Assembly (NCBI GenBank): GCA_963824985.1 | Contig: CAWGRQ010000012.1 | Span: 1-64,000 of the forward strand | DNA length: 64,000 bases | Origin: JAFNAG01 sp963824985 | GTDB taxonomy: Bacteria > Acidobacteriota > UBA6911 | Direction of reading: 5' to 3' | Shown here: positions 19,177-28,624 of the stretch, in pieces | How positions within the stretch are numbered: position 1 is the first letter of the stretch | Layout: every line of letters starts with the position of its first letter | The notes under the pieces: generated by a model | The model's database searches: none | Told to the model about the DNA's origin: nothing | Seen by the model: only the letters and a program-made list of their open reading frames with translations | Position numbers and translations under genes: made by a program

Positions 19177-19301
19177 GGCGCACCCGGTGACGCATGAAAA
19201 TCTTTTGGCTTTGCGACTTTGCGTCTTGGCGTCCTTGCGTTGATTTTTTTTAACGCAATGACGCAAGGGCGCGAGGGCGCAAAGAGCTATTTTCGGAGCA
19301 G
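19177..19301. repeat. Long direct repeat R1 (GCAAAG-type hairpin)
   Basis: A block of 113 bases (19189-19301) is repeated at 25427-25539 with one difference, and homology extends ~12 bases further left. It contains a long imperfect hairpin: TTTGCGTCTTGGCGTCC on one side, GACGCAAGGGCG and GGGCGCAAAG on the other, with eight T at the tip. It ends in ATTTTCGGAGCAG. Such CGCAAAG repeats are widespread intergenic elements of unknown function. Confidence 0.8.
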
Positions 19302-19389
19302 AAAATGGTCAGATGCTTCCTCACGCCGCGCGTCTTCCGGATTTTTTCGTGGGCTCGGCACTCGATTCTGAAAAGGGCACGGTCAGGAT

Positions 19390-21750
19390 TTACCTGAGTG
19401 TCTGTGGGGGTACCGCAGAGAGAGCTTCAGAGTTGCCGTACAAAGCAAAACTCGCGATCGCGTGGTCCGAGGTTACCGTGATGTAACCGGAATGGAGCTC
19501 CAGATGCTCGAGTTCCGGGATGAACTGCCAGAGGACGCGCGCTGCCGATGCACCCGGCGCCAGGGTGATGGTTCGTTCTCCGAGAACTCCCCCGCTCGAG
19601 TCATGAGCCCGCAGGGTCACATGCGCATCCGCGGCATTCGGATTGATAATTGCAATCCCGGTGTAATAGGACGAGTCGGAAACCGCTTGGCAGAATACGA
19701 CCTCGGTCTGCAGTTCAGAGACCAGTGGCAAGGTCGTGGCCATCCGTTCCTGAAGACGGTCGCCGAAAGAGACACTCCCCGAGAGCCTGACTCCGCTGCT
19801 CACGATCGAGAGATATCCCTCCTGAGCCAGGTCCTGCGGCGTAACGAAATAATCCTGGGTATCGATCTGAAGCTTGCCTTCCGCCGGAATCTCCACGTTG
19901 TGTGCGGCGCCGAGGGGAAGTCCCGCTCGATCGTGCAATGTGAGGGTAAACATTCCGGCTTCGCGGTCGAGATTGACAATCGATACTGTCGAACGCCAGT
20001 CGCCGCCGACCACGTACTGGGGTGAGTAGAGGATCGTCGCGCCCGCTGTGATGTCCTGTCCACCCAAAGCCTTAATGTACCGGTCACGCGATCCCAGCAG
20101 GGCACAGCCAACCACTCCCTGGCTCGTACTCACCCGAAGGTAATCCGAACTCTCCGGCTGACAGTCCGGGAAAAGTCCCGCGACGGTCTCAATCAGCGCC
20201 CCCCGTCCAGCAAGCTCGCGCACGGCGGCCGGCGCCCGCACCGTCCCGTCCGAGCGCAGAAGTTCGATTCTGAGCGTGGTCGACAGCTCACTCGGGTTAG
20301 CGATATGAAGCTCCGTAAATCCGCCCGGCTCGAGGTCGGGAATCGTGAAGACGCTCATCGGGCGCGCGGATACATCGATGCCGTCGAGGAGAGTCACGCT
20401 GTCGTTAAAGATCAGAAAAAAGCCGGCCATCCGTCCGGAAGTCCCATCCAGCCGGAACCATCCGGACGGATTCGCCGCTGCGAGTCCCGGACCAAAGACC
20501 TCGAAGTCCATTTTGGCCAACTGCGCGCCTGCCCCCAGGATTTCCGGCCAGATCTTCGGATTGGTCACACCCGGACCGGCCATCGGGTCGCCGCTGCCAT
20601 GAAAGGCGGTCAACGTAAGTGTCGCAGCTTCGCTGTCGAGGTTCACAACCGCCAGGCCGGTAATCGCCCGCTCGGAAGCGTCATAGGAATGCTCGCTGCC
20701 CGTCACCAGCGCCGGATATAGAAGCGAGGATCCGGTTCCCGTTTCTGGCCGCAAAAACCAGGGCCGGGCGGTGCTGTCGGTCCTGAAAAAATCGAGCAGC
20801 ATGCCGGCGACCTTTTCCCGGGCTCCCTGGGGCGCCGGGTGGGTCCCGTCTGCGGGGTTAAAGTCGGCGCAGACATAGGTCAGCCCGTCGCTGCGGGCTT
20901 TCAGGCCGTCAGCCCACAAATACGGCCCCCAGGAAAGCCATGGCGAGGTAACCGGACCGCGCACCGGATCGAAATTCAGGTCTGGCGATCCGTTGATCTG
21001 ATCCTCGATCAGCCACTTGACCGAAAAACCGGACTGATAGGCGTATGGTTCCGGATTGAGCGTGCTCGATGCATAGCCGGCATAGATGCGGCTCGAATAA
21101 TAGGCGATCCGGATATTGGGGAACCGTCTCTTCAAAATGCGGGCGATCTCTGCAAGCTGCCCCTGGAGCTCCAGCACGTCGGCAGGGAAGGCGGCTTTGG
21201 GCTGGGCGTTGGCTTCCTTCACCCAGGCGATCTGCACCTGGGCGGGGGTGACCGAAGCGGCCGAGAGGCGATTGTCCACCGTAGTCCAGAATCTCTGCCC
21301 GTCGGGATCGGCCGGATTGGCGATCTTGGCGGCGGTCATGCCCCCCTGGGCCCCATCCACAATCACCAGTTTCTGGTTCTTTCCCGGGCTGGCATCGGCG
21401 ATGGGTTTGAACGTGGAGAATTCCTGAGTTGTATTCGACATGCCGATGGAGAGGAACACGACCCTGCCCTGGGAATCGGAGGGTGTCCCCGAAGCATTCA
21501 GCGGGCGGATTGAACGCGCCGCAGCGAGTCCAGCCGCATCGTGAGCGGGCGGTCGGGTGTTGCTGCCGTGCGGATACAGCCCACCCTGTTTTCCCTGGTA
21601 CGTGCCGGTTCCAAGATCGATCAACGGGATCAGTCCCACAGATGTCCTGGTACAATCCGAACCCGGAGCTGTCACGGCAAGCAGATTCAGGCTAAAGGTC
21701 ATGGAGACCTGAAACATGACGCGCCGGCGACCCCAACTCCCGATGATCAT
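19390..21750 (-). CDS. Exported SGNH/sialate-O-acetylesterase-like protein
   Basis: 786 residues from ATG 21750 (AGGAGA six bases upstream). A signal region (MFQVSMTFSLNLLAVTAPGS) is followed by an SGNH-type N-terminal half: VVFLSIGMSNTTQEF carries the block I Ser after GM, then VDGAQGGMTAAKIA, VQIAWVKEANAQPKAAF, and THPAPQGAREKVA with the late D..H block (ADGTHPAP). The C-terminal half is three or four beta-sandwich-like units (AVVNLDSEAATLTLTAFH, IVNLDREAGMFTLTLHD, IINPNAADAHVTLRAHD). Their spacing suggests tandem immunoglobulin-like modules. Probably a secreted carbohydrate esterase or adhesin. The substrate is not identifiable. Confidence 0.75.
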   Translation of the reverse strand: MIIGSWGRRRVMFQVSMTFSLNLLAVTAPGSDCTRTSVGLIPLIDLGTGTYQGKQGGLYPHGSNTRPPAHDAAGLAAARSIRPLNASGTPSDSQGRVVFLSIGMSNTTQEFSTFKPIADASPGKNQKLVIVDGAQGGMTAAKIANPADPDGQRFWTTVDNRLSAASVTPAQVQIAWVKEANAQPKAAFPADVLELQGQLAEIARILKRRFPNIRIAYYSSRIYAGYASSTLNPEPYAYQSGFSVKWLIEDQINGSPDLNFDPVRGPVTSPWLSWGPYLWADGLKARSDGLTYVCADFNPADGTHPAPQGAREKVAGMLLDFFRTDSTARPWFLRPETGTGSSLLYPALVTGSEHSYDASERAITGLAVVNLDSEAATLTLTAFHGSGDPMAGPGVTNPKIWPEILGAGAQLAKMDFEVFGPGLAAANPSGWFRLDGTSGRMAGFFLIFNDSVTLLDGIDVSARPMSVFTIPDLEPGGFTELHIANPSELSTTLRIELLRSDGTVRAPAAVRELAGRGALIETVAGLFPDCQPESSDYLRVSTSQGVVGCALLGSRDRYIKALGGQDITAGATILYSPQYVVGGDWRSTVSIVNLDREAGMFTLTLHDRAGLPLGAAHNVEIPAEGKLQIDTQDYFVTPQDLAQEGYLSIVSSGVRLSGSVSFGDRLQERMATTLPLVSELQTEVVFCQAVSDSSYYTGIAIINPNAADAHVTLRAHDSSGGVLGERTITLAPGASAARVLWQFIPELEHLELHSGYITVTSDHAIASFALYGNSEALSAVPPQTLR

Positions 21751-21899
21751 ACGCTTCTCCTCTGTTCCCGTCCGAAATGGAGGCAATCCATCTCTATCAT
21801 GACGCCGCGGCCCTGTATACTCATTAAACCTCCTGGGGGCCAGGATGTTGCAAAATCCTTTGGCCGGATAGTCACCCGGGATGGTATAAATCTCCTCCT

Positions 21900-22445
21900 A
21901 TGCCTGCCAACATCGAGATCAAAGCCCGTGTCCATGACGTAAACGATTTCCGTGAGCGCGCCGCGTCCTTCAGCGACACTCCGGTGGAAAGGATCCCGCA
22001 GGAGGATGTTTTCTTCCACGCCCCTCGGGGTCGATTGAAACTGCGCGTTCTGGCTCCCGACTCGGGCCAACTGGTCTATTACACGCGGCCGGATCGACCG
22101 GGTCCCAAGCGATCTGATTACCGGATCTGTGCCACCGGACAACCCAAGGAAATGATCTCCCTGCTCTCGACTGCGCTGGGGGTGAAGGGAATTGTCCGCA
22201 AGACCCGCTATCTTTTTTTGGCGGGACAGACTCGCATCCACCTGGATGAAGTGGAAGGTTTGGGCGCATTCATGGAGCTCGAAGTGATGTTGCGTCCCGG
22301 GCAGCCGGATGACGAAGGTGTGGCTATTGCAGAGTCGTTAATGCGCCGGCTCGGAATTCGCCCGGATGATCTTATTGAAGGCGCCTATCTCGACCTGATG
22401 GCCGGAGAAACCCCGAAACGGCCGCCTCCGGCGGAAACATCGTAG
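21900..22445 (+). CDS. CYTH-domain protein (class IV adenylate cyclase/triphosphatase fold)
   Basis: 181 residues. Begins MPANIEIKARV, close to the ExExK start motif of CYTH proteins although the first Glu is Asn here. Then VFFHAPRGRLKLRVL, YYTRPDRPGPKRSDY, GIVRKTRYLFL, TRIHLDEVEGLGAFMELEV and AYLDLM, all matching the beta-strands of the tunnel that binds triphosphates. The family includes class IV adenylate cyclases and inorganic or thiamine triphosphatases; which reaction applies cannot be decided. Cytoplasmic. Single gene, with a palindromic repeat directly downstream that could terminate it. Confidence 0.85.
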   Translation: MPANIEIKARVHDVNDFRERAASFSDTPVERIPQEDVFFHAPRGRLKLRVLAPDSGQLVYYTRPDRPGPKRSDYRICATGQPKEMISLLSTALGVKGIVRKTRYLFLAGQTRIHLDEVEGLGAFMELEVMLRPGQPDDEGVAIAESLMRRLGIRPDDLIEGAYLDLMAGETPKRPPPAETS

Positions 22446-22455
22446 CATGTGGGTG

Positions 22456-22532
22456 AAAAGGGGACATTCTGCTTTTCCACCTTTTCCTGAGGCCTGATGC
22501 TGGCCAAGAGGAAAAGCAGAATGTCCCCTTTT
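22456..22532. repeat. GGGGACATTCT palindromic (REP-like) repeat
   Basis: A perfect 23-base inverted repeat: 22456-22478 (AAAAGGGGACATTCTGCTTT then TCC) against 22510-22532, with a 31-base centre. It shares the A-run plus GGGGACATTC arm with 3002-3082. The T-run on the plus strand may make it the terminator of the CYTH gene. The remaining gap to 22835 shows nothing else. Confidence 0.75.
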
Positions 22533-22835
22533 CGCCCCGAGGCGGGCTGGGAACCTGAGGCCCGTGAGGGCCGGCAACTTCAACTTTCGAAATCCTGTGC
22601 CGCGCGACCATTCCGCAAGGTCCCCATGGTCTTGAGCTTTCCAGGGTATCCGGATCACCGCCATCCAGTATATTGACTGCAGACCGTAGAACTTTGCTTC
22701 TGCTGTGTTAATCTTATCCTGATAGTTGGCGCCTGTGCCGGGCATGGGGCTGGATTGCAGTGTCCGCCGCAGGTCGCTGGTACGGATTCAGGCTGGATTA
22801 CAGCCTCTGGAAGAGGCTCTACTGGAGGAAATGCC

Positions 22836-23405
22836 ATGAAAAGAGTCGGCTTGTCACTACTGATTGTCACCGCCCTGGTTGTCGCCATCGTTCCCGCAAC
22901 ATCCGTGATGGCTCAGCAAACCCGCGTCAGCCCGCATGAATCGATCTGGACCGTCGTTGAAGGGAACCGGGTCTCGCTCATTTACGGGCGGCCGTATACC
23001 AAGGATCCGAAGAGTGGCGAAATGCGGAAAATCTGGGGCGGACTTGTCCCCTACGACAAGGTCTGGCGCCTGGGTGCCGATCTGGCTACGCTGTTCCTTG
23101 CCCAGCGCCCCATTGTTATCGGCGGAACTGAACTCCCGGCCGGCGCCTACACCCTGTTCATGCTGCCGGTGGAAAACGGCACTTCAAAGTTGATCATCAA
23201 CAAACAGGTCGGCCAATGGGGATTGCAGTACGACGAGAAGCAGGACTTTGCCCGTGTCGATCTCACGCGTGAAGCGATTGCGGCTCCGGTTGACCAGTTT
23301 ACCATGGCGATAGCTGCCAACCCTGCCGGCGGCGGCGTATTGAAACTGATGTGGGAAAAGACGCAGTTTTCGGTGCCCTTCACGGTCGTCCCGGTCAAAA
23401 AATAA
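22836..23405 (+). CDS. DUF2911 exported protein
   Basis: 189 residues from ATG 22836 with GGAGGAA seven bases upstream. Signal peptide ALVVAIVPATSVMAQQ. The DUF2911 signature is clear: VSLIYGRPYTKDPKSGEMRK, KIWGGLVPYDKVWRLGAD, AYTLFMLPVENGTSKLIINK and QWGLQYDEKQDFARVDL, ending WEKTQFSVPFTV. The domain is a beta-sandwich common in Bacteroidota and Acidobacteriota envelopes, with no known catalytic role. It lies 80 bases before pepF on the same strand and may be cotranscribed. Confidence 0.9.
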   Translation: MKRVGLSLLIVTALVVAIVPATSVMAQQTRVSPHESIWTVVEGNRVSLIYGRPYTKDPKSGEMRKIWGGLVPYDKVWRLGADLATLFLAQRPIVIGGTELPAGAYTLFMLPVENGTSKLIINKQVGQWGLQYDEKQDFARVDLTREAIAAPVDQFTMAIAANPAGGGVLKLMWEKTQFSVPFTVVPVKK

Positions 23406-23485
23406 AGCCGGCCGGCGGCCGGTTCAGATTCGTATTCCGGGCTACAACGCGCAGCGCCCTTTGTGCTTCGATGTGAGATGCCGAG

Positions 23486-25330
23486 ATGAGCGATCCCTAC
23501 GTCAAAGAACGCGATCGGAGTAGAATCCCTGATCCGTACAAGTGGAATCTCACCGATGTCTTTCCTGACGACCGGTCATGGGCGAAAGCCAAGGCGGAAC
23601 TGGTCGCCGAATTCGGCGCACTGCCGGCTTTTCGCGGTCAGCTGGCCGGGTCACCCGGCCAGCTGCTGCGCTTCCTGGATCTGATCAGCCGCCTCCAGCA
23701 AGACCAAACCAGGCTCTCCTGTTACGCCGGCCTGAAATCCGATCTCGACACGCGGGACGCCACGTACCTGGCGATGGAACAGGAAATGGGTCAGGTCGGC
23801 GCCGATTTCGCCGCCCATACTGCATTCCTGGAGCCCGAGATTCTGGCGCTGGGACGCGAAGGGATCGATCGATTCCTGGACCTCGAGCCGGGACTGGAAA
23901 CCTATCGGCACCTGCTGGATGACACCCTGCGCAAACAGGACCATACCGGAAGTGTGGCGGAAGAGAAGATCCTCGCCGACGCGCGACTGATTGCCGATTC
24001 GCCGGGCGCGATCTTTACCGTTTTCGCCAATGCCGATTTTCCCTTTCCCGAAGTTACGCTCCAGGATGGGTCTGTCGCGCGGCTCGACTCCCCGGCCTTC
24101 GGCCTGCACCGGCGCTCCCCGGTGCGGGAGGATCGCAAGAGGGTTTTTGACGCATATCTGGGACGCAAGCAGGAGTTCCGGCGTACATTCGGGGCGCAGC
24201 TGTATGCCGAGATCCGGAAGAACATGTTCTTCAGCCGGGCCCGGCGATATTCCTCGTGCCTGGAGCGGGCCTTGGATGTCCACCACATTCCGCCGGCAGT
24301 GTACGGGAATCTGATCTCCGGTGTACGCTCCCATCTCGGAACTTTCCATCGCTATCTGAAACTCAGAAAAACGCTGCTTGGCCTGGATGAACTTCACTAT
24401 TACGATCTGTATGCCCCCCTGGTCAAGGATGTCGACCTGGACTACGCCTTCGATGAAGCCTCCGGACACGTTCTCGCCGCCGTGACCCCGCTGGGTCCCG
24501 AATATCGTGAAATCGCCGCGCGCGCCTTCTCCGACCGATGGATCGATGTGTATCCCAACAATGGCAAGAGATCCGGCGCCTATTCCAACGGCGCCATCTA
24601 TGATGTTCATCCCTACATACTGATGAACTACACCGGCAAATATGACGACGTGAGCACTCTCAGTCATGAACTGGGCCACACGATGCACAGTTTTCTTGCC
24701 AATCGCGCCCAGCCTTTCCACCTTTCGAGATACTCGATTTTCGTCGCCGAGGTGGCTTCGACCCTGAACGAGGCTCTGCTCCTGGACCATATGCTGCGCG
24801 CCGTCCGGACCGCGGAAACACGCCTGTCCCTGCTGGGCAATTATCTCGACGGGGCCCGGGGCACTGTTTTCCGACAGGTGCAGTTTGCGGAATTCGAGCT
24901 GCGCATTCACGAGATGGCGGAAAAGGGGGAAGCGCTGACCGGGGATCTGCTCAGCTCGGTGTATGACTCGATCGCCAGGGAATATTATGGGCACGATGCC
25001 GGGATATGCATCGTCGATGACCCGATCCGTGCCGAATGGGCTTACATCCCTCATTTTTACTATAACTTCTATGTATATCAGTACGCGACTTCCTTTACGG
25101 CCTCTTCCGCGATCGCCGAGCGTGTGGTTGCGGGGGACAAGGAAGCAACCGCCCGGTACCTCGACCTCCTGCGCGCGGGTGGTTCCGACTATCCAATCGA
25201 TCTGCTGAAGACCGCGGGGATCGACCTGACGACCACCGGTCCGCTCGAGGCGACCATCCGACGCATGAACCGCGTCATGGACGAAGTTGAGGCCCTTGTC
25301 GATTCAGAGGTTGGGCGGCCGTCCCCGTGA
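23486..25330 (+). CDS. pepF: Oligoendopeptidase F (M3B)
   Basis: 614 residues. A cytoplasmic zinc metallopeptidase that cuts short peptides. N-terminal helical segment WNLTDVFPDDRSWAKAKAEL, middle helices, and the catalytic HELGH at residues 394-398 (STLSHELGHTMHSF), followed by EVASTLNEALLLDHML, which supplies the third zinc ligand, and IAREYYGHDAG. No signal peptide is present, as expected. Length and architecture match the family (about 600 residues). Reading frame intact, in contrast to the broken gene that follows. Confidence 0.95.
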   Translation: MSDPYVKERDRSRIPDPYKWNLTDVFPDDRSWAKAKAELVAEFGALPAFRGQLAGSPGQLLRFLDLISRLQQDQTRLSCYAGLKSDLDTRDATYLAMEQEMGQVGADFAAHTAFLEPEILALGREGIDRFLDLEPGLETYRHLLDDTLRKQDHTGSVAEEKILADARLIADSPGAIFTVFANADFPFPEVTLQDGSVARLDSPAFGLHRRSPVREDRKRVFDAYLGRKQEFRRTFGAQLYAEIRKNMFFSRARRYSSCLERALDVHHIPPAVYGNLISGVRSHLGTFHRYLKLRKTLLGLDELHYYDLYAPLVKDVDLDYAFDEASGHVLAAVTPLGPEYREIAARAFSDRWIDVYPNNGKRSGAYSNGAIYDVHPYILMNYTGKYDDVSTLSHELGHTMHSFLANRAQPFHLSRYSIFVAEVASTLNEALLLDHMLRAVRTAETRLSLLGNYLDGARGTVFRQVQFAEFELRIHEMAEKGEALTGDLLSSVYDSIAREYYGHDAGICIVDDPIRAEWAYIPHFYYNFYVYQYATSFTASSAIAERVVAGDKEATARYLDLLRAGGSDYPIDLLKTAGIDLTTTGPLEATIRRMNRVMDEVEALVDSEVGRPSP

Positions 25331-25413
25331 TAAAACGGGGTGGCATAGAGATAGACGAGCGGCTTGGCACCGGAATTGGCCCCATCTTCGAAACGGTCCC
25401 TCACGCACCCAGG

Positions 25414-25539
25414 GGCGCACCCTGGCGACGCATGAAAATCTTTTGGCTTTGCGACTTTGCGTCTTGGCGTCCTTGCGTTGATTTTTTTTAACGCAATGAC
25501 GCGAGGGCGCGAGGGCGCAAAGAGCTATTTTCGGAGCAG
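25414..25539. repeat. Long direct repeat R2 (GCAAAG-type hairpin)
   Basis: Second copy of the block at 19177-19301; 112 of 113 core bases are identical. It contains the same long hairpin with eight T at its tip and ends in ATTTTCGGAGCAG. The remainder of the gap 25331-25663 shows no gene. Confidence 0.8.
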
Positions 25540-25663
25540 TTATCTCCGCTGCCGCTCAGACCCGGCGAAATCCGGAGATGAGGTGGCCACATCCTGCAAT
25601 TCCGTTATAAGATAGGCGGGCAGTCCGGTTCATTACAGCCAATCGCCATCCCCGGAGACCGTC

Positions 25664-28509
25664 ATGAAACGATCGATGCTCGCCCTCGCAATTATCTCAG
25701 GCGCACTCCTGCTGGCCTCGGTGGCCCAGGGCCCGCCAGCCGCAGCTCAGGCAAACGATCCGGTCGCATCCCTTTTCGCCGACTATTCGTGGCGCAGCAT
25801 CGGCCCGGCCTCCGCCGGCGGGCGGATCACGGATGTCGAGGCGCTCGATACCGACTTCCGCTTCGCCATCGCCGCGGCCGCTTCGGGCGGAGTATGGAAA
25901 ACCAACAATGCCGGCACAACCTGGGCACCCATTTTTGATCGATATGGCGCATCGTCGATCGGCGACATTGCGATCTTTCAAAAAAACCCCGAAATCCTCT
26001 GGGTCGGAACCGGCGAGCCTAACAACCGCAACAGCGTCGCCTGGGGTGATGGCATTTATAAATCGAGCGATGGTGGCCGGACGTTTCAGAACGTGGGCCT
26101 CAAAAACACCTTTCAGATTTCGCGCATCGTGACGCATCCGGGCAATCCCGATATCGTCTTTGTCGCGGCGGTCGGCAACCTCTGGGGCTACACCGGAGAT
26201 CGCGGTGTATTCAAGACCATTGACGGCGGCGCCACCTGGGAAAAGCTGACCGGTGGGCTGCCAAATGACGGCCGGACCGGCGCTACCGAGCTCCTGATCG
26301 ATCCCGGTAACCCGGACGTGCTCTATGCGGCCTTTTACCAGCGGTTGCGTACACCGTGGCGCTTCGACAGCGGCGGGCCGAATGGCGGCATTTTCAAGAC
26401 GACCGACGGCGGCCGCACCTGGCGGAAACTGACCAATGGACTGCCGGCGGGAGCCACCGGGCGTATCGGAATGGATATCTACCGCAGGAATCCGAAAATC
26501 GTCGTGGCGATCGTCGAACATGGTTTCCAACCGCAGCGTGGATCCCCGGATTATGCCGACATGACGAAGCTCGGTACCGGGATCTATCGCTCGGAAGATG
26601 GCGGCGAGACGTGGCGATTCCTCAATCGGTACAACAACCGCCCCTTCTACTACAGTCAGATCCGCATCAATCCGTCCGACGACCAGCTCGTGTATGTGCT
26701 GGCGACCAGTGTTCAGCTTTCCAAGGACGGCGGAAAGACTCTTTCTCCTGCGCCCGCCTCCGTTCGGTCCGAATTACGATCACCATGCCATGTGGATCGA
26801 CCCGACGGTGAAGGAGCGTTTTTATCTCGGGAGGATAAGGGTCTGATGCTCACGCACGATCAGGGCGCGACGTTCCTCTTTTCGACAACCTGCCGATCGC
26901 CCAGTTCTACAAGATCAATGCCGATCTGCGCGACCCGTATGCGATCTACGGGGGCTTGCAGGACAACGGCTCGTGGGCGACAATGAGTTTCACGCGCGAT
27001 GTGCTCGGTATTCGCAACGACGTTACCTGGAAGATGCACTGGGATGACGGCCAGTACGTCGAAATCGATCCGACGGACTGGAGGACCGTCTATTCGGAAG
27101 GGACCCAGGGCTCGTTCCGGGTCATAGATCCGTTGATCCGCACGCCGACACCGCGCGCCGGGCCGCCCCGCGCAATATCGTAAACTTCCAGGAAGCTGAC
27201 CGGCAAGGACCCGGCCGCGCCGGATGCCGCCCAGGCGATCCGGTATAACTGGACGACACCGTTCATCATTTCGCCGCACGATCCGCAGACGGTCTACTAT
27301 GGCGCCAACCACTCTGATGAAGACCACGGACAAAGGTGTGACCTGGCAGCTCGTCAGCCCCGACCTGTCGAAAAACGACCCGGCCAAAAACAACCAGGGA
27401 TCGGGCGGCATCACCCCCGACGACAGTACCGGCGCGGAAGTCTATGCGACAATCTACACGGTCTCCGAGTCGCCGATCACCAAAGGGGTGATCTGGGCCG
27501 GAACGGATGACGGCAATGTCTGGGTGACACGCGACGGCGGAGCGAACTGGACGGAAGTCGACGCGGCCATTCCTGATGTGCCGAAGGGATTGTGGGTGAG
27601 CCGGGTGGTGGCGTCGGCCGCCAACGCCGAATACGGCGTACGTTTCCTTCGACGGTCACCGCAGCGACAATCGTGCGGCCTGGCTGTTCCGGACGATCGA
27701 TGGCGGCAAGTCCTGGACAAATCTCTCGGCGGGCCTGGCGCCCGAGCAGCCCGTGTATGTCGATCCAGGAAGATTCCAGGAACACCGACCTGCTGTTCGT
27801 GGGGACGGAGTTCGGGCTGCAGGTATCCCTGGATCGCGGGCGGACCTGGCGCGCCCTGATGAACGGACTGCCGACTGTAGCGGTGTACGACATTGTCATT
27901 CACCCGCGCGAACGCGACGTAATCATCGGGACTCACGGGCACGGCATCTACATCCTCGACGATATCACCGCGCTCGAGGAATGGCGCCCGCAGATCGCAT
28001 CCCGGCCTATGCACCTGTTTGCCCAGAGGACGGCAACGCTCTGGGAAGACCGGAGCCGCACCGGGCAGATGGGGGACAACACTTATGCCGGCGATAACCC
28101 TCCGTCCGTCCAGCCGGTCAACCCGGCGCAACGCGATCGGGCGCGGCTGGCGAACACCCCCGTCATCACCTTCTACCTCGGCAGCGGCGCCACCGGCATG
28201 GCGACGCTCGAAATCACCGGCCCTGAAGGCCAGTCGCGCAAGCTGTCGATCCCGGCCCGGCCGGGCATCATCCGGTACGCCTGGGATGGGCGCTACGACA
28301 GCCCCGCGGGTGGAGGAGCCCCCGGGGGGCGCGGCGGACGTGGAGCCGGTGCCGCGGGAGGCGCGGCAGGACGCGCTGGAGGTGGTGGCGGCGGCGGTCA
28401 ACGAGGAGGAGGCGCAGGCCGGGCGGCCCCGGGAACCTACTCGCTAAAGCTTACTCTTGGTGATCAAACCGTCACCGGAACCCTCGTATTGCGCGCCGAT
28501 CCCTTATGA
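25664..28509 (+). pseudogene. VPS10/sortilin-type BNR-repeat glycosidase-like protein, multiply frameshifted
   Basis: A large exported beta-propeller of the acidobacterial VPS10-domain glycosyl-hydrolase group. Start ATG 25664 (GGAGA upstream), signal MLALAIISGALLLASVAQG. Then SWRSIGPASAGGRITDVEAL and Asp-box repeats (GVWKTNNAGTTW, GIYKSSDGGRTF, GVFKTIDGGATW, GIFKTTDGGRTW, GIYRSEDGGETW). Coding signal then jumps frame near 26745, 26845, 26880, 27165, 27305, 27635 and 27765 while staying recognisable (QFYKINADLRDPYAIYGGLQ, LFRTIDGGKSWTNLSAGLAP, GTHGHGIYILDD). A Gly/Arg-rich linker occurs at 28310-28430, before the final GTYSLKLTLGD domain. At least seven frame changes in one gene, with intact neighbours, suggest decay; local sequencing error is the alternative. 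Confidence 0.85.
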
Positions 28510-28624
28510 CCGGCGGCGGTTGCGCGCTCTTTCCTTGCCACCGAAGCCCAGGCAGCGTGCGCGGAAAGAGGGGAAGCTCCAGTCGGGCGCAGTATTTCGG
28601 ATGATCATCGGAAAGGAGTGAGTC

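Noticed and set aside
23651..25054. A 467-codon open frame on the minus strand
   Set aside because: Shadow of oligoendopeptidase F, which has the HELGH motif on the plus strand.
27454..28401. A 315-codon minus-strand frame
   Set aside because: Antisense shadow of the broken VPS10-type gene, where the plus strand carries Asp-box repeats in shifted frames.
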